56,694 bases of DNA from an uncultured Sulfolobales archaeon (GCA_938017505.1 CALIKV010000026.1:1-56694); one strand, 5' to 3'; positions 23,092 to 31,482 are shown, numbered from the stretch's first letter. Numbers and translations are program-made. The notes: generated by a model not told the origin, from the letters alone.

Positions 23092-25494
23092 TTGGCCGGG
23101 AACTCAGGTAATGAAGATGGATCCTTAATGAATCCATCGCAATACAACCCAAGCACGCGCGTGATCAGGATAGCTGACAGGGAGGTCAGGGTTTCGAACG
23201 TGATGCCCAGCCTTAAGGAAGGTGAGAAGCTGTTTAGAGTTACTCAATCCATATGCCCCTACTGCTACTCCTTACTCCCAGCCATAATAGTAGAGAGGGA
23301 GGGAAGGCTCTTCATAAGGAAGGTGTGCCCTGAGCACGGGGAGATCGAGGAACTGTACCAAGGGAGCTCTGAGTTTGCTAGGAGGGTGGAGAAGTGGTTT
23401 ATTGAGGGGAGGGGGCCGAGACACGTCTACACGAACTTGACGGCCCCGTGCCCCTACAGCTGTGGGCTATGCCCCATACATAAAAACCACACAGCACTAG
23501 CCAACCTAGTCTTAACGAATAGGTGCGACCTGGACTGCTGGTACTGCCTGCCGGGGTATGAGGTGGTGCTAGTTAAGATGGGCGGCAGGATCGAGCTCGT
23601 GAGGATAGGGGATCTCGTGGAGGAGCTGTTCGAGAGGTATGACCCACGTCCGGCGGGTGAGGGAGAGTACGTAGTGCCTGAGGACCTGGAGGTCCTGACT
23701 ATGGAGGGTCTTAGAGCTGTTTGGACCAAGGTCTCTAAAGCGTTCAGGAGGAGGTATGAGGGAGAGCTCGTTAAGATTAAGACAAGGACTGGTAGGAAAG
23801 TTACCTTGACGGAGGATCATCTAGCCCTCATCTACGAGAGCGGGGGGATCGTTAGGAAGCCTGCAAGTAAGCTAACAGTAGGCGATAAGGTGTTGGAACT
23901 CCGCACGACGCCGGCCGCTTTAGTGAGACTAAACGGGGGTGTAGGGGCTGACCTAGCAAGGCCCTCTGCAGGCGTGCTCGAGCCAGAGGTAGGTGGGGAG
24001 GACTTCCTAGTGAGTGAAGTGACTGAAATCGAGGTGATGCGTGGTGAGGGGATCACGGTGTATGATCTAGAGGTGAGCAATGAAACACACGCTTTCGTGG
24101 CTGGAGACGGCATACTTGTGAGCAACTGCTTCTTCTTCGCTGAGAAATCGGGATTCGTCTACGAGCCCACGATCGACCAGATTAAAGGCATGATCCAACA
24201 ACTCCTGAAGCAGAAGGTCACCCCAGCTGTCCAGCTCACTGGAGGAGAGCCCACGCTGAGGGAGGATATCGTCGAGGTAGTTAGACTCCTCAAGGAAATG
24301 GGTGTGAGGCACATTCAACTGAACACTAACATAACGAAGTTCGCAAAGCTCTACCTGAGTGATGGTGAGGAGGCCGCCGTCAGGTTCTCCAAGGACCTCA
24401 GGGAAGCCGGCGTTAACACTATATACATGAGCTTCGACGGCGTCTCGCCTCAGGCAAACCCGAAGAACCACTGGGAGGTGCCGTTCGCCATGGAGGTCTT
24501 CAGGAAGTCCGGGATGACTAGCGTGGTTCTGGTGCCTACGGTGATTAAAGGAGTTAACACGCATGAGTTAGGGGATATAATCAAGTTCGCCACCCTGAAT
24601 AAGGACTTGATAAGATCCGTCAACATACAGCCAGTCTCCTTGACAGGGATGATTAAGAAGGCGGAGAGAGACGAGCTGAGGGTCACCATATACGACGTTG
24701 CTAGGACGATAGAGGAGCAGACTAAAGGGCAGATCAAGGTAAGTGACTGGTTCCCCGTGCCCGCGTCCGTGCCTATATCGGAGTTCGTGGAGGGCCTTCG
24801 CGGCGAGTTTAAGTTCGAGATGGCTAATCACCCGGAGTGCGGTGTAGGCACGTACGTCTACGTGACCATGCATGACGGCGAGCCAAGTTACGTGCCGATC
24901 ACAAGGATGATTGACGTGTACGGCTTCCTCGATTACCTGAGCGAGAGGTCAAGGGAGCTGAGGAGTGGAGGGAGCAAATACATAGTTGGTTCCAAGCTTC
25001 TGTTATCAGCCCTCTTCAAGTACATCGTGTGGGATGAAGTACCTCCGGAGATCAAGAAGGTCCTCCGCAAGCTGTTGACGGAGGTTCTCATCAAACACGA
25101 CTACGAATCACTTGGTGAGTGGCACTACAAGTTCATGTTCCTCGGCATGATGCATTTCATGGATCTCTACAACTACGACGTGGAGAGGGTTATGAGGTGT
25201 AATGTCCACTACTTAATGCCGGACGGGCGTGTAGTGCCCTTCTGCACGTTCAACGTCCTGAACGACGTCTACAGAGACTACGTGCAGAAGAAGTATATGT
25301 TCACGCTCGATGATTGGGTTAAATTGAGAGGGACTGGCAGTATAGGGGAGGCTGTGAAGTACAGGAGAAATCTAGAGCTCATAAAGAAGATGACGTCACA
25401 CCCGCTCTACGTGAAGACCTACAAGGAGTTCCTGCATAAGTGGGTTGACATGTATCCATGGCTCAAGGACTCAAGCTTCAGTAGAGGCTCTTGA
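23092..25494 (+). CDS. tes: Tes-like radical SAM enzyme (tetraether lipid synthase family), intein-containing precursor
   Basis: 800-residue precursor; 606 residues after intein removal. Extein features match the MJ0619/Tes family, which joins archaeol tails into tetraether lipids: N-terminal metal site CPYC (55-58) ... CPEHG (79-83), auxiliary cluster cysteines PCPYSCGLC (C120, C124, C127) followed by H-K-N-H-T, then the radical-SAM motif C145-x3-C149-x2-C interrupted at its third Cys by the intein (152-345), GGEPTLRED, and late cysteines (C-N-V-H-Y, PFC). The convergent neighbour is a geranylgeranyl reductase, another membrane-lipid enzyme. Start TTG 23092; ATG 23128 is an alternative. Family-level function is an inference from motifs. 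Confidence 0.82.
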   Translation: MAGNSGNEDGSLMNPSQYNPSTRVIRIADREVRVSNVMPSLKEGEKLFRVTQSICPYCYSLLPAIIVEREGRLFIRKVCPEHGEIEELYQGSSEFARRVEKWFIEGRGPRHVYTNLTAPCPYSCGLCPIHKNHTALANLVLTNRCDLDCWYCLPGYEVVLVKMGGRIELVRIGDLVEELFERYDPRPAGEGEYVVPEDLEVLTMEGLRAVWTKVSKAFRRRYEGELVKIKTRTGRKVTLTEDHLALIYESGGIVRKPASKLTVGDKVLELRTTPAALVRLNGGVGADLARPSAGVLEPEVGGEDFLVSEVTEIEVMRGEGITVYDLEVSNETHAFVAGDGILVSNCFFFAEKSGFVYEPTIDQIKGMIQQLLKQKVTPAVQLTGGEPTLREDIVEVVRLLKEMGVRHIQLNTNITKFAKLYLSDGEEAAVRFSKDLREAGVNTIYMSFDGVSPQANPKNHWEVPFAMEVFRKSGMTSVVLVPTVIKGVNTHELGDIIKFATLNKDLIRSVNIQPVSLTGMIKKAERDELRVTIYDVARTIEEQTKGQIKVSDWFPVPASVPISEFVEGLRGEFKFEMANHPECGVGTYVYVTMHDGEPSYVPITRMIDVYGFLDYLSERSRELRSGGSKYIVGSKLLLSALFKYIVWDEVPPEIKKVLRKLLTEVLIKHDYESLGEWHYKFMFLGMMHFMDLYNYDVERVMRCNVHYLMPDGRVVPFCTFNVLNDVYRDYVQKKYMFTLDDWVKLRGTGSIGEAVKYRRNLELIKKMTSHPLYVKTYKEFLHKWVDMYPWLKDSSFSRGS
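23545..24126 (+). other. Mini-intein (194 aa) inside the radical-SAM CX3CX2C motif
   Basis: Residues 152-345 of the precursor. It begins at C1 with the classic block A CLPGYEVVLVKMGG; block B is GRKVTLTEDHLALI (T-x-x-H); blocks F/G are VYDLEVSNETHAFVAGDGIL ending V-S-N, followed by C+1. The N-terminal flank is CDLDCWY and the C-terminal flank CFFFAEK, so splicing restores CDLDCWYCFFF. No LAGLIDADG or other homing endonuclease domain fits between blocks B and F (only ~70 residues, with a Gly/Ala-rich stretch), so it is a splicing-only intein. The penultimate residue is Ser instead of the usual His, a known variation. Confidence 0.9.
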
Positions 25495-25505
25495 GAGTCC
25501 CGTCA

Positions 25506-26858
25506 CTACACCTCCGCCTTGAACCTGGAGTAGATCTCCTTAACACCAGAGTACCACCTGCTCAGTCCCTCCGGGCTTTCCGGGTAGTTCATGTAGAGTT
25601 GCTTTACCTCACTCATGTACTGAGCGACCCTCTTAAGTTTGAAGAGGAGGGAGGGTCTTGCAAGTCCTGCGAGCAGTCTCAAGCCCTTCTCAACAACGCT
25701 TAACTCCAGATGACCTTTAAGAGAGACCTCATTTAAGTCCTCCTCCTTTATTATCTTCTTGCTCATCCCGTACTCAAGGTCGTCGTCGCTCAGCTTCTGA
25801 AGGAATAACCTAAATATATCCAGTGCCGCCTGCTTAGCCCCGTACCTCTTGTTAAAGCACACGTTAGCGTTCCAGAGGCCCTTGGCCGAGGGTTCACCAG
25901 AGTCGAGGGCCTGCGTTATGGCTTGAGAGATGCACCAAGACGCCAAGATCGCCGAGCCCTTCCCACCACCGTGAACCGGGTTAACGGTGTAGGCGGCATC
26001 CCCTGTCACCGCAATCCCGTTCCACACTAGAGTCCGCGCCGGTCTCCTGGTCGGCACGGCAGCCCCCCCGGCCTCGACCACTTCACTACCCTCGTACTCC
26101 GACCTGGTCAGCACGTGCTCGTACAGGAGGTCTCTCGGGTTGGGGTAACCCATTCCGCCCTGAACCCCTAAACCCACGTTGACTACGTCCCCCTCCTTAG
26201 AGTGTGGGAAGACCCACCAGTAACCCCCGGGAGCAACCCTCTTACTCACGTAGATCCTGAGGACGTCCGGCTCGTCAACGTCCCTCCTCAACCTCCTGAC
26301 TTCCCTGTAGGTTATGTTGTAGTCCATGAGCTCAGAGTCATCCCGCACGGGCCATGTGCTTTCATCAAGCCTCCTGACGATCGCCCTGGCCACCCCGGAG
26401 GCGTCAACGAGGACTTTAGAGCGGATCTCACGTCGACCCCCACCCCTACTCCACGTAATAACCCCGGTGACGAAGCCTTCCTTAACAATGGGCTCAATAC
26501 CGTATGTGCCTCCTGCAAACTCAGCACCCTTATCAATAGCGCTCTTCAGAAGGTGCTTAGTGAACTTAATCCTGTCGACCTCGTAGCCATCCCCTAAAAC
26601 CCTATACCTAATTAGCTCTGACGGGGAGTAAATATCGAGCCCCCTGACATATCCTTCAAGGAGCTCCTCGCTAGGGGGCTCTAGATTGACCTCGTCGAAG
26701 TGATGCTTACCTATAGCGTCGGCACAGGGCTTATCACCAACCCTCTCGAAGGATCTCATGTCAATGACTAGTGTCTTGAACCCCTTACCGCTTAAGAAGT
26801 AAGCGAGCGACGCACCAGCGACCCCGGCACCAACCACTACAACGTCATACGAGCCCAT
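25506..26858 (-). CDS. Digeranylgeranylglycerophospholipid reductase (geranylgeranyl reductase family)
   Basis: FAD flavoprotein of 450 residues that saturates the isoprenoid chains of archaeal lipids. N-terminal dinucleotide fold VVVGAGVAGASLAYFLSGKG (6-25), the PCADAIG motif typical of GGR, YEVDRIKFTKHLL, the sugar/FAD motif ITGDAA-like AVTGDAAYTVNPVHGGG near 315, and the substrate-pocket W-W-V-F-P. It is convergent with the Tes-like gene, stops 11 bases apart; both act on the same membrane lipid pathway. TATA not obvious; start ATG 26858. Confidence 0.88.
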   Translation of the reverse strand: MGSYDVVVVGAGVAGASLAYFLSGKGFKTLVIDMRSFERVGDKPCADAIGKHHFDEVNLEPPSEELLEGYVRGLDIYSPSELIRYRVLGDGYEVDRIKFTKHLLKSAIDKGAEFAGGTYGIEPIVKEGFVTGVITWSRGGGRREIRSKVLVDASGVARAIVRRLDESTWPVRDDSELMDYNITYREVRRLRRDVDEPDVLRIYVSKRVAPGGYWWVFPHSKEGDVVNVGLGVQGGMGYPNPRDLLYEHVLTRSEYEGSEVVEAGGAAVPTRRPARTLVWNGIAVTGDAAYTVNPVHGGGKGSAILASWCISQAITQALDSGEPSAKGLWNANVCFNKRYGAKQAALDIFRLFLQKLSDDDLEYGMSKKIIKEEDLNEVSLKGHLELSVVEKGLRLLAGLARPSLLFKLKRVAQYMSEVKQLYMNYPESPEGLSRWYSGVKEIYSRFKAEV

Positions 26859-26925
26859 ACCTGAATACCCAAAATACTAGGGGGCCCTCGAATATAAACC
26901 ATTACCCACTGCTTAAATTAAAGCC

Positions 26926-27348
26926 CTAGCGCTTCAAACCTTCAGGGTCCTCCCGGAGATATACTCTCTCCATACACCCATCCTTATATGGTCTGATGTA
27001 GTCGTAGTTCCTCTCGAATACCAGCCTCGGATCCATCCGCTTGAGAACGAACTTACAGACGGTCTCGGACACCAACCTACACGCGTACCGAGTGTCCAAT
27101 CTTAGAAGGAGTGTGAGCTTGAGTATCGGACACGGGTTTCTGGATATGGTCACGAGCTCTCTCTCATCAAGTTTAACGACCTCAACGTGCTCCTCCCTCA
27201 AGCCGAGGAACCTGTAGTAAAACAACTCCAGCAAGTCCTTCATTGAACCCGCTTTACGCGGCCGCAGCGTCCATATGAACCCGTAGACGTAGAAGACGAC
27301 GAGCCCTATAAGCAAGGGCAACGTCTTCAACCTACTGATAAAACCCAT
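26926..27348 (-). CDS. Hypothetical protein with one N-terminal membrane segment
   Basis: 140 residues. Residues ~9-28 (LPLLIGLVVFYVYGFIWTL) form a membrane anchor; the soluble part carries a spaced cysteine set (NPCPIL, ACRLVSETVC, DGCMERVY) reminiscent of small archaeal domains of the V4R or L-2-amino-thiazoline-carboxylate hydrolase type, but I cannot assign it. The four cysteines could bind a metal or cofactor. Same strand as the reductase gene but 67 bases upstream, so it may be the first gene of that transcript. Confidence 0.5.
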   Translation of the reverse strand: MGFISRLKTLPLLIGLVVFYVYGFIWTLRPRKAGSMKDLLELFYYRFLGLREEHVEVVKLDERELVTISRNPCPILKLTLLLRLDTRYACRLVSETVCKFVLKRMDPRLVFERNYDYIRPYKDGCMERVYLREDPEGLKR

Positions 27349-27455
27349 ATCTCAAACACCAGTCACTACTTCTCAACCAGCTGAGTACATAATAAATTAA
27401 ACTACACCTTAATCAGCCAACGTGTTTAAATGAGTCTGCAACTATTCAGTTAAGG

Positions 27456-28376
27456 GTGAGTGTGTTAATGATTAATGAGGGTCTTCCCTCCGTAGGACTA
27501 CACGGAAGGCTCGTTCACTCAGCGTCTAGTAAGGGCGTTGCAGGCATCGTTTATAGTGTTGATGACCCTGCCGGTGAGGGAATAGCCAGGCACCTGAGGG
27601 AGAGGCTCGGGGGGAGGGAGTCCCGGAGGCCTGGAGGAGTTGCCTCCTGGGATCTCGACGGGATTAACGCCGTGTTAGTCGGGTTTAAAGAGGACGTCAT
27701 ATACTTCGACTTCCTCGACGAGGTCCTCCCCGACGTCGACTTCTACGTAATACTATCACGTCATAAAGCTGAGTCAGGTGTTAAGTCCTTAACAGTTCAC
27801 CACACGGGTAACCCCACTTCAGCTGCTGAGGTTGGCGGCAGACCTGGCGAGCTCTCAATGGCTAACCCCCCTCTGGCTTACTGGGTTCTGAAGGCTCTCA
27901 GTAGACTGGCCCCCAGTGATCTAACGGGTTTCGAGGTCGTCTACGAGGTGACGCATCACGGACCCACCAGTCTGAGGAAGCCGCTCACCTTCGTCGAGAT
28001 AGGCTCGTCGGAGAGTGAGTGGTCTGCTGGGAAGGCTCATGAGGTCGTCGGAGAGTCCGTAGTCGAGGCTTTGATGAGCGTAAGGTCTCAAGACAACTGC
28101 GTCCCTACAGTCGGTTTCGGAGGACCTCACTACGCGGAGGGATTCACTAAGAGGGCCTTAAGACTTAACGAGTGTTATGGGCACATAATATCCAAGTACG
28201 CGGTGAAGGAGCTCACTGACAGTGAGTTGAGGACTATCTCCAGGCTTGCCGCGCTGAAGAGCAGTCCGCCAGCTGTTAAGGCTGTTGTAACGAGGAAGGT
28301 GGGCTCTAACCCGAGGGCCTTGATAGCCGAGGTGCTGAGATCCCTCAACATCCCTTACGAGGTAATTGAGGGATGA
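27456..28376 (+). CDS. dtdA: D-aminoacyl-tRNA deacylase (DTD2/GEK1 type)
   Basis: Removes D-amino acids mis-charged on tRNA. The archaeal/plant DtdA signature is complete: SRHKAESGVKSLTVHHTGN (about 100-118), VTHHGPTSL, FVEIGSSESEW, and GFGGPHYAEGFT near 220, with the His-rich sites that bind zinc. 306 residues is normal or slightly long. GTG 27456 follows TTAAGGGTGA. It precedes UMP kinase by 51 bases. A D-aminoacylase-like gene elsewhere in the window (52780) also concerns D-amino acids, but there is no sequence evidence that they work together. Confidence 0.9.
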   Translation: MSVLMINEGLPSVGLHGRLVHSASSKGVAGIVYSVDDPAGEGIARHLRERLGGRESRRPGGVASWDLDGINAVLVGFKEDVIYFDFLDEVLPDVDFYVILSRHKAESGVKSLTVHHTGNPTSAAEVGGRPGELSMANPPLAYWVLKALSRLAPSDLTGFEVVYEVTHHGPTSLRKPLTFVEIGSSESEWSAGKAHEVVGESVVEALMSVRSQDNCVPTVGFGGPHYAEGFTKRALRLNECYGHIISKYAVKELTDSELRTISRLAALKSSPPAVKAVVTRKVGSNPRALIAEVLRSLNIPYEVIEG

Positions 28377-28427
28377 AACCCCTTTTAAATGTTATTAAGG
28401 GCGGAGTTAATTCTTAGAGGGTCGCTG

Positions 28428-29105
28428 GTGGAGCGTGTAGTAATCAAGCTAACTGGCAAGGTGTTCAGCCCCGAGAACGTTAAGACTCTTACGGAGTTAG
28501 CCAGGGTGATTACGGAGTTCAAGAGAGGGCGGGCTAAAGTCGCGGTGGTAGTTGGCGGGGGCGAGACGGCGAGAAGGTATATAAACATGGCTTTAGAGGC
28601 CGGCATATCCCTGGGGTGGCAGGACATACTTGGGATAGGGGCCTCAAGACTTAACGCCATGCTATTCTCAGCGATGCTAGGCGATCACGCATACTACCCA
28701 GTTCCAACCAGGATAGAGGACTTCATACATGCATGGAACATGAATAAGATCGCCGTTGGAGGGGGCTTACAACCGGGACAGTCTTCCAACGCTGTGGCAG
28801 CGTCCCTGGCGGAACTCCTCAACGCCGAGCTACTCGTAAACGCCACAACGGTTGACGGCGTCTATGAGAGGGACCCGAGGGTGGAGCCTAATGCGAGGAT
28901 CTTGAAGGAGTTGACTATAGATGATTTGAAGAGGGTGTTGATGCAGTCCTACACGCCTGGTAGGTATGAATTGATAGACCCCGTCGCCCTCTCTATCATG
29001 GAAAGGGCATCTCTCAACGTGGTTTTCATAAATGCCTTCAAGCCCTATATGCTCAGGTCTGTTCTCTCAGGAGAGAGAACTTATGGGTCCTGGATTAAGC
29101 CGTAG
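28428..29105 (+). CDS. pyrH: UMP kinase
   Basis: Amino-acid-kinase family UMP kinase, 225 residues from GTG 28428: VERVVIKLTGKVFSP start, VVVGGGETARRYI, DILGIGASRLNAMLF, ATTVDGVYERDPRVEP and the basic C-terminal segment. It phosphorylates UMP to UDP. The frame could extend to ATG 28389, but the sequence there (CTTTTAAAT) is the TATA box itself, and AGAGGG precedes the GTG, so the shorter protein is right and matches the usual archaeal length. Its last 23 bases overlap the next gene. Confidence 0.9.
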   Translation: MERVVIKLTGKVFSPENVKTLTELARVITEFKRGRAKVAVVVGGGETARRYINMALEAGISLGWQDILGIGASRLNAMLFSAMLGDHAYYPVPTRIEDFIHAWNMNKIAVGGGLQPGQSSNAVAASLAELLNAELLVNATTVDGVYERDPRVEPNARILKELTIDDLKRVLMQSYTPGRYELIDPVALSIMERASLNVVFINAFKPYMLRSVLSGERTYGSWIKP

Positions 29106-29625
29106 GAACGAGTCAGGGAGTCTGGTCAAGGTCGTCATGGGTTTCTTTGAGAATCACCATATCGGGTACGTGATGCCTCAGAACTGCTTAAGCAAGTCGC
29201 TGGGGGGGATGCCAGAGGAGGTGCTTAAGTCGCTCGGAGTCCCGAGGATAGTTAAAGAGGTGTTAATCGATGCTACCTGTGTGCCGATCACAGGGCTCGT
29301 GATCCGTGGCAGGACGCCGACAGGTGAGCGTGGAGACTATGTTGAGGTCTTCAGGGGCTTCCTGCCCCCACTACCTAACTCCACCCCGGCTCAGTGCTTC
29401 CTAGGCAGGGAGGGAGCGTTTGGATGTAGGTACCTCCTTCAGGAGGTGTTCGTGGATCAACTATGTGAGGAGCGTGAGGTGACAGAGCAACTGACCCCCC
29501 AAGAACTCACAGAGTTGGTTAAGGAGATTCTTAGGGTAGCGAATTCGGAGGGTTTGTGGTTATACATGATTGAGTGCGAAGGTAGCATCACAGCTCTGAG
29601 GATACTTGATAGGGCTGATTTGTAG
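29083..29625 (+). CDS. Hypothetical protein
   Basis: 180 residues, not recognised. Starts at ATG 29083 with an AGGAGAGAG ribosome site, overlapping pyrH by 23 bases, so translation is coupled. It has a conserved-looking middle (ATCVPITGLVIRGRTPTGE) and several cysteines (QNC, TPAQC, FGC, QLC, IEC) but no CxxC pair; no signal peptide or membrane segment. The C-terminal half is helical (LTPQELTELVKEILRVANSEG). Frame is open back to 29032 inside pyrH, which is unlikely to be used. Confidence 0.5.
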   Translation: MGPGLSRRNESGSLVKVVMGFFENHHIGYVMPQNCLSKSLGGMPEEVLKSLGVPRIVKEVLIDATCVPITGLVIRGRTPTGERGDYVEVFRGFLPPLPNSTPAQCFLGREGAFGCRYLLQEVFVDQLCEEREVTEQLTPQELTELVKEILRVANSEGLWLYMIECEGSITALRILDRADL

Positions 29626-29629
29626 GGGT

Positions 29630-29870
29630 TTTGACTCTATAGTGGTTGGTATCGAACGATATCAAACGCTCTGCTCTTGGCTTCATCGGTCTTAACCTGT
29701 TCAGGCAACCATGACCCGCAGCCACCTCTTTATCGGGTTCCTTCGGTTCGCTGCTACGGAAGAATCCCCACATCTTGGGTGGCTTCACACCTGAATACCT
29801 GCCCGTTTAGGTCTTTCCAACGTACCCGCGTTGGGCACGGGCTTACAGTGGAGCAGCTCTTCCAGCGGCT
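29630..29870 (-). pseudogene. Decayed tnpB-like 3' fragment (IS200/IS605 relic)
   Basis: No intact gene. Minus-strand conceptual translation in two frames resembles the proline-rich tail of archaeal TnpB proteins: a segment with NAGTLERPKRAGIQV, then after a frameshift VKPPKMWGFFRSSEPKE, LNRLRPMKPRAE and SFDTNHYRV. A colinear, more diverged copy lies at 15399-15550 on the same strand. Only the last ~230 bases are present; the catalytic domain is gone. The assignment rests on my recollection of TnpB tails plus the internal duplication, so it is tentative. The 3' part of tnpB overlaps its guide RNA in intact elements, so a residual RNA role is conceivable. Confidence 0.45.
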
Positions 29871-29873
29871 TGC

Positions 29874-30908
29874 TTAAGTTGAGATCACGGGTATAGAGCC
29901 GAATCGAGGGATCACGACCTCCTTCTCATCGAAGGACGGGATTACCCTGACTCCCAGCGTCTTCTTCTTGACCTCATGCGCTGCTAGCGCGTCTTTAAGT
30001 ACGTTCTCAACCTCCTCCCTGCCCCCCGGCAACGCGACCATGTCAACGCCTACCAAGCAGTAGGCAGTCAGGAATGTTAAGTGTGGCAATCTCAGAGAAC
30101 CATCTCTTACAAGCCTCATTAAGGTGTTGTCCTCGCCAACCGGGAGCATGACTTCGTTGAATCCCAGCGTCTTTATATCGTAGGTCTTCGCTATGTTAAT
30201 GAGCATGTTATTCAGGGTCTTCAAGCCCCAAGCACTTCCAGTTCTCGGGAAGCTGACTCCGCTCACGTGTTCTATGAGTGGTACCACGGACTCCTCCATC
30301 CAGGGAGAGAGCGAGAGGTCAATCCCTAAATACGGTATCCCTAAATTCCTGAAGGTCGAGCCCATGATGCTGTCCACGTTCTTAAGCGTCTCTCCCAGCC
30401 TACGTGATGCCTCACCGAGGTTTGCTGACCCCCTGAATGCCTGAAGCGCCGTGTCGGCGTACCTCAGAGCTATCGAGGCCCCATACCTCAATGAGGTCGA
30501 GAGCGGGTAGTACGGGGTCTCCACGTAACCTCCTATCGAGAAGCCAATCCTGGTCGCCGCATCAAACCCCAGATCCGTAACCAACCTGACAAGCAATTCA
30601 GATGCCTTAGACACCTCACCCTGTTCAGAAAGGAGGAGAGCTGCGAACGAGTTCCCGCACTTCATTATCTCCCTCAAACCTTCGTACTTCACATCACTAA
30701 CACTGCCGTGATACGCTGAGAAAAGGTACTCACTACCACATAACTTCCGGATTAAGCTAGGCGAGACCTCATTAGGCAGGGTAACCCTCACAGTCCACGG
30801 CGGGAACCCGATACTCTTTAATCCCTTCACGCTAATCTCCAGCTCGTCTGAAACGTCTTTCTCACCAACCACGGAATCGTACATCATAGTCAACGCCCTA
30901 ACTAACAT
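29874..30908 (-). CDS. DUF711-family protein
   Basis: 344 residues of the DUF711 (UPF0210-like) family, a glycyl-radical-fold-related family of unknown activity present across archaea and bacteria. Recognisable parts: IGFPPWTVRVTLP, YLGIDLSLSPWMEESVVPLIEH, GLKTLNNMLINIAKTYDIKTLGFNEVMLPVGEDNTL and LTAYCLVGVDMVALPGG. Start ATG 30908 with AGGATATG context just downstream of tRNA-Leu on the same strand. No membrane segment. Function not known. Confidence 0.75.
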   Translation of the reverse strand: MLVRALTMMYDSVVGEKDVSDELEISVKGLKSIGFPPWTVRVTLPNEVSPSLIRKLCGSEYLFSAYHGSVSDVKYEGLREIMKCGNSFAALLLSEQGEVSKASELLVRLVTDLGFDAATRIGFSIGGYVETPYYPLSTSLRYGASIALRYADTALQAFRGSANLGEASRRLGETLKNVDSIMGSTFRNLGIPYLGIDLSLSPWMEESVVPLIEHVSGVSFPRTGSAWGLKTLNNMLINIAKTYDIKTLGFNEVMLPVGEDNTLMRLVRDGSLRLPHLTFLTAYCLVGVDMVALPGGREEVENVLKDALAAHEVKKKTLGVRVIPSFDEKEVVIPRFGSIPVIST

Positions 30909-30926
30909 ATCCTAACACCTCACCGT

Positions 30927-31038
30927 TGGTGCGGGGGGTGGGATTCGAACCCACGCAGGCCTACGCCAGCGGGTCTCCCCATAGTTAGTGCCGGTGGACT
31001 TGAGCCCGCCCCCTTTGACCTGGCTCGGGCACCCCCGC
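30927..31038 (-). tRNA. tRNA-Leu (CAA) with 24-nt intron, CCA encoded
   Basis: Acceptor GCGGGGG/CCCCCGC, A73 and CCA (30927-30929). D region TGCCCGAGCCAGGTCAAAGG is leucine/serine-type. Anticodon stem GCGGG/CCCGC encloses CTCAAGA after removing a 24-base insert (30975-30998) between positions 37 and 38, giving CAA. A long variable arm (TGGCGTAGGCCTGC) confirms class II; T arm GTGGG-TTCGAAT-CCCAC. Downstream is the DUF711 gene. Confidence 0.9.
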
Positions 31039-31186
31039 ACCGATAGTTACTAGGAACTGACGTAAATAAATCTTTAAGCTCAACCATCGCACCACACTAA
31101 TACTTTCAGCTAACTCTCGGTGTGTAACGGCGTTACTGAATTAATTATTATTACATGTACCACCGCACTTATAGGTGATAGGGTGT

Positions 31187-31366
31187 ATGAGGATTATCTC
31201 GGTGAAGTTCCCTGAGGAACTAATTGAGATGCTTGACGCGTATGCGTTCAGAAGCGGTAAGAATCGCTCCGACGTCATTAGAGAGGCCCTCAAAACTTAC
31301 CTCGACAATAATGCAGCGAAACACGCCTTCAGTAGAGCAGCTGTTAGGAGGGTTCGTATTTACTAG
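31187..31366 (+). CDS. Ribbon-helix-helix regulator (CopG family)
   Basis: 59 residues, essentially only an RHH domain: strand MRIISVKFPEELIEMLDAY, turn RSGKNRSDVIREALKTYL, and a short basic tail (AAVRRVRIY). ATG 31187 has GGTGATAGGG upstream and a TATA-like CACTTATAG before that; GTG 31175 in the same frame is less likely. Probably a dimeric transcription regulator or antitoxin-like protein, but no toxin lies adjacent. Its message may end in the inverted repeat at 31383-31426. Confidence 0.75.
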   Translation: MRIISVKFPEELIEMLDAYAFRSGKNRSDVIREALKTYLDNNAAKHAFSRAAVRRVRIY

Positions 31367-31382
31367 CGGGGTAAGCTAACAA

Positions 31383-31426
31383 GTTCTGAGCTACGTAGTC
31401 TTTAATAGACGCACGCAGCTCAGAAC
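31383..31426. repeat. 10-bp inverted repeat between convergent genes
   Basis: GTTCTGAGCT (31383-31392) and AGCTCAGAAC (31417-31426) are exact reverse complements around 24 bases that contain a further GTC/GAC pair. It lies between the convergent ends of the RHH gene and glgB, so a two-way terminator hairpin is the simplest reading. Confidence 0.55.
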
Positions 31427-31482
31427 CCTTATGACTCAACTCATCACTTAGTTGTAAAATGGTGAGGATTTGTCCACGCAGT

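Noticed and set aside
28389-28427. Longer N-terminus of UMP kinase from ATG 28389
   Set aside because: The ATG is part of the TATA box; GTG 28428 has the ribosome site and gives the normal length.
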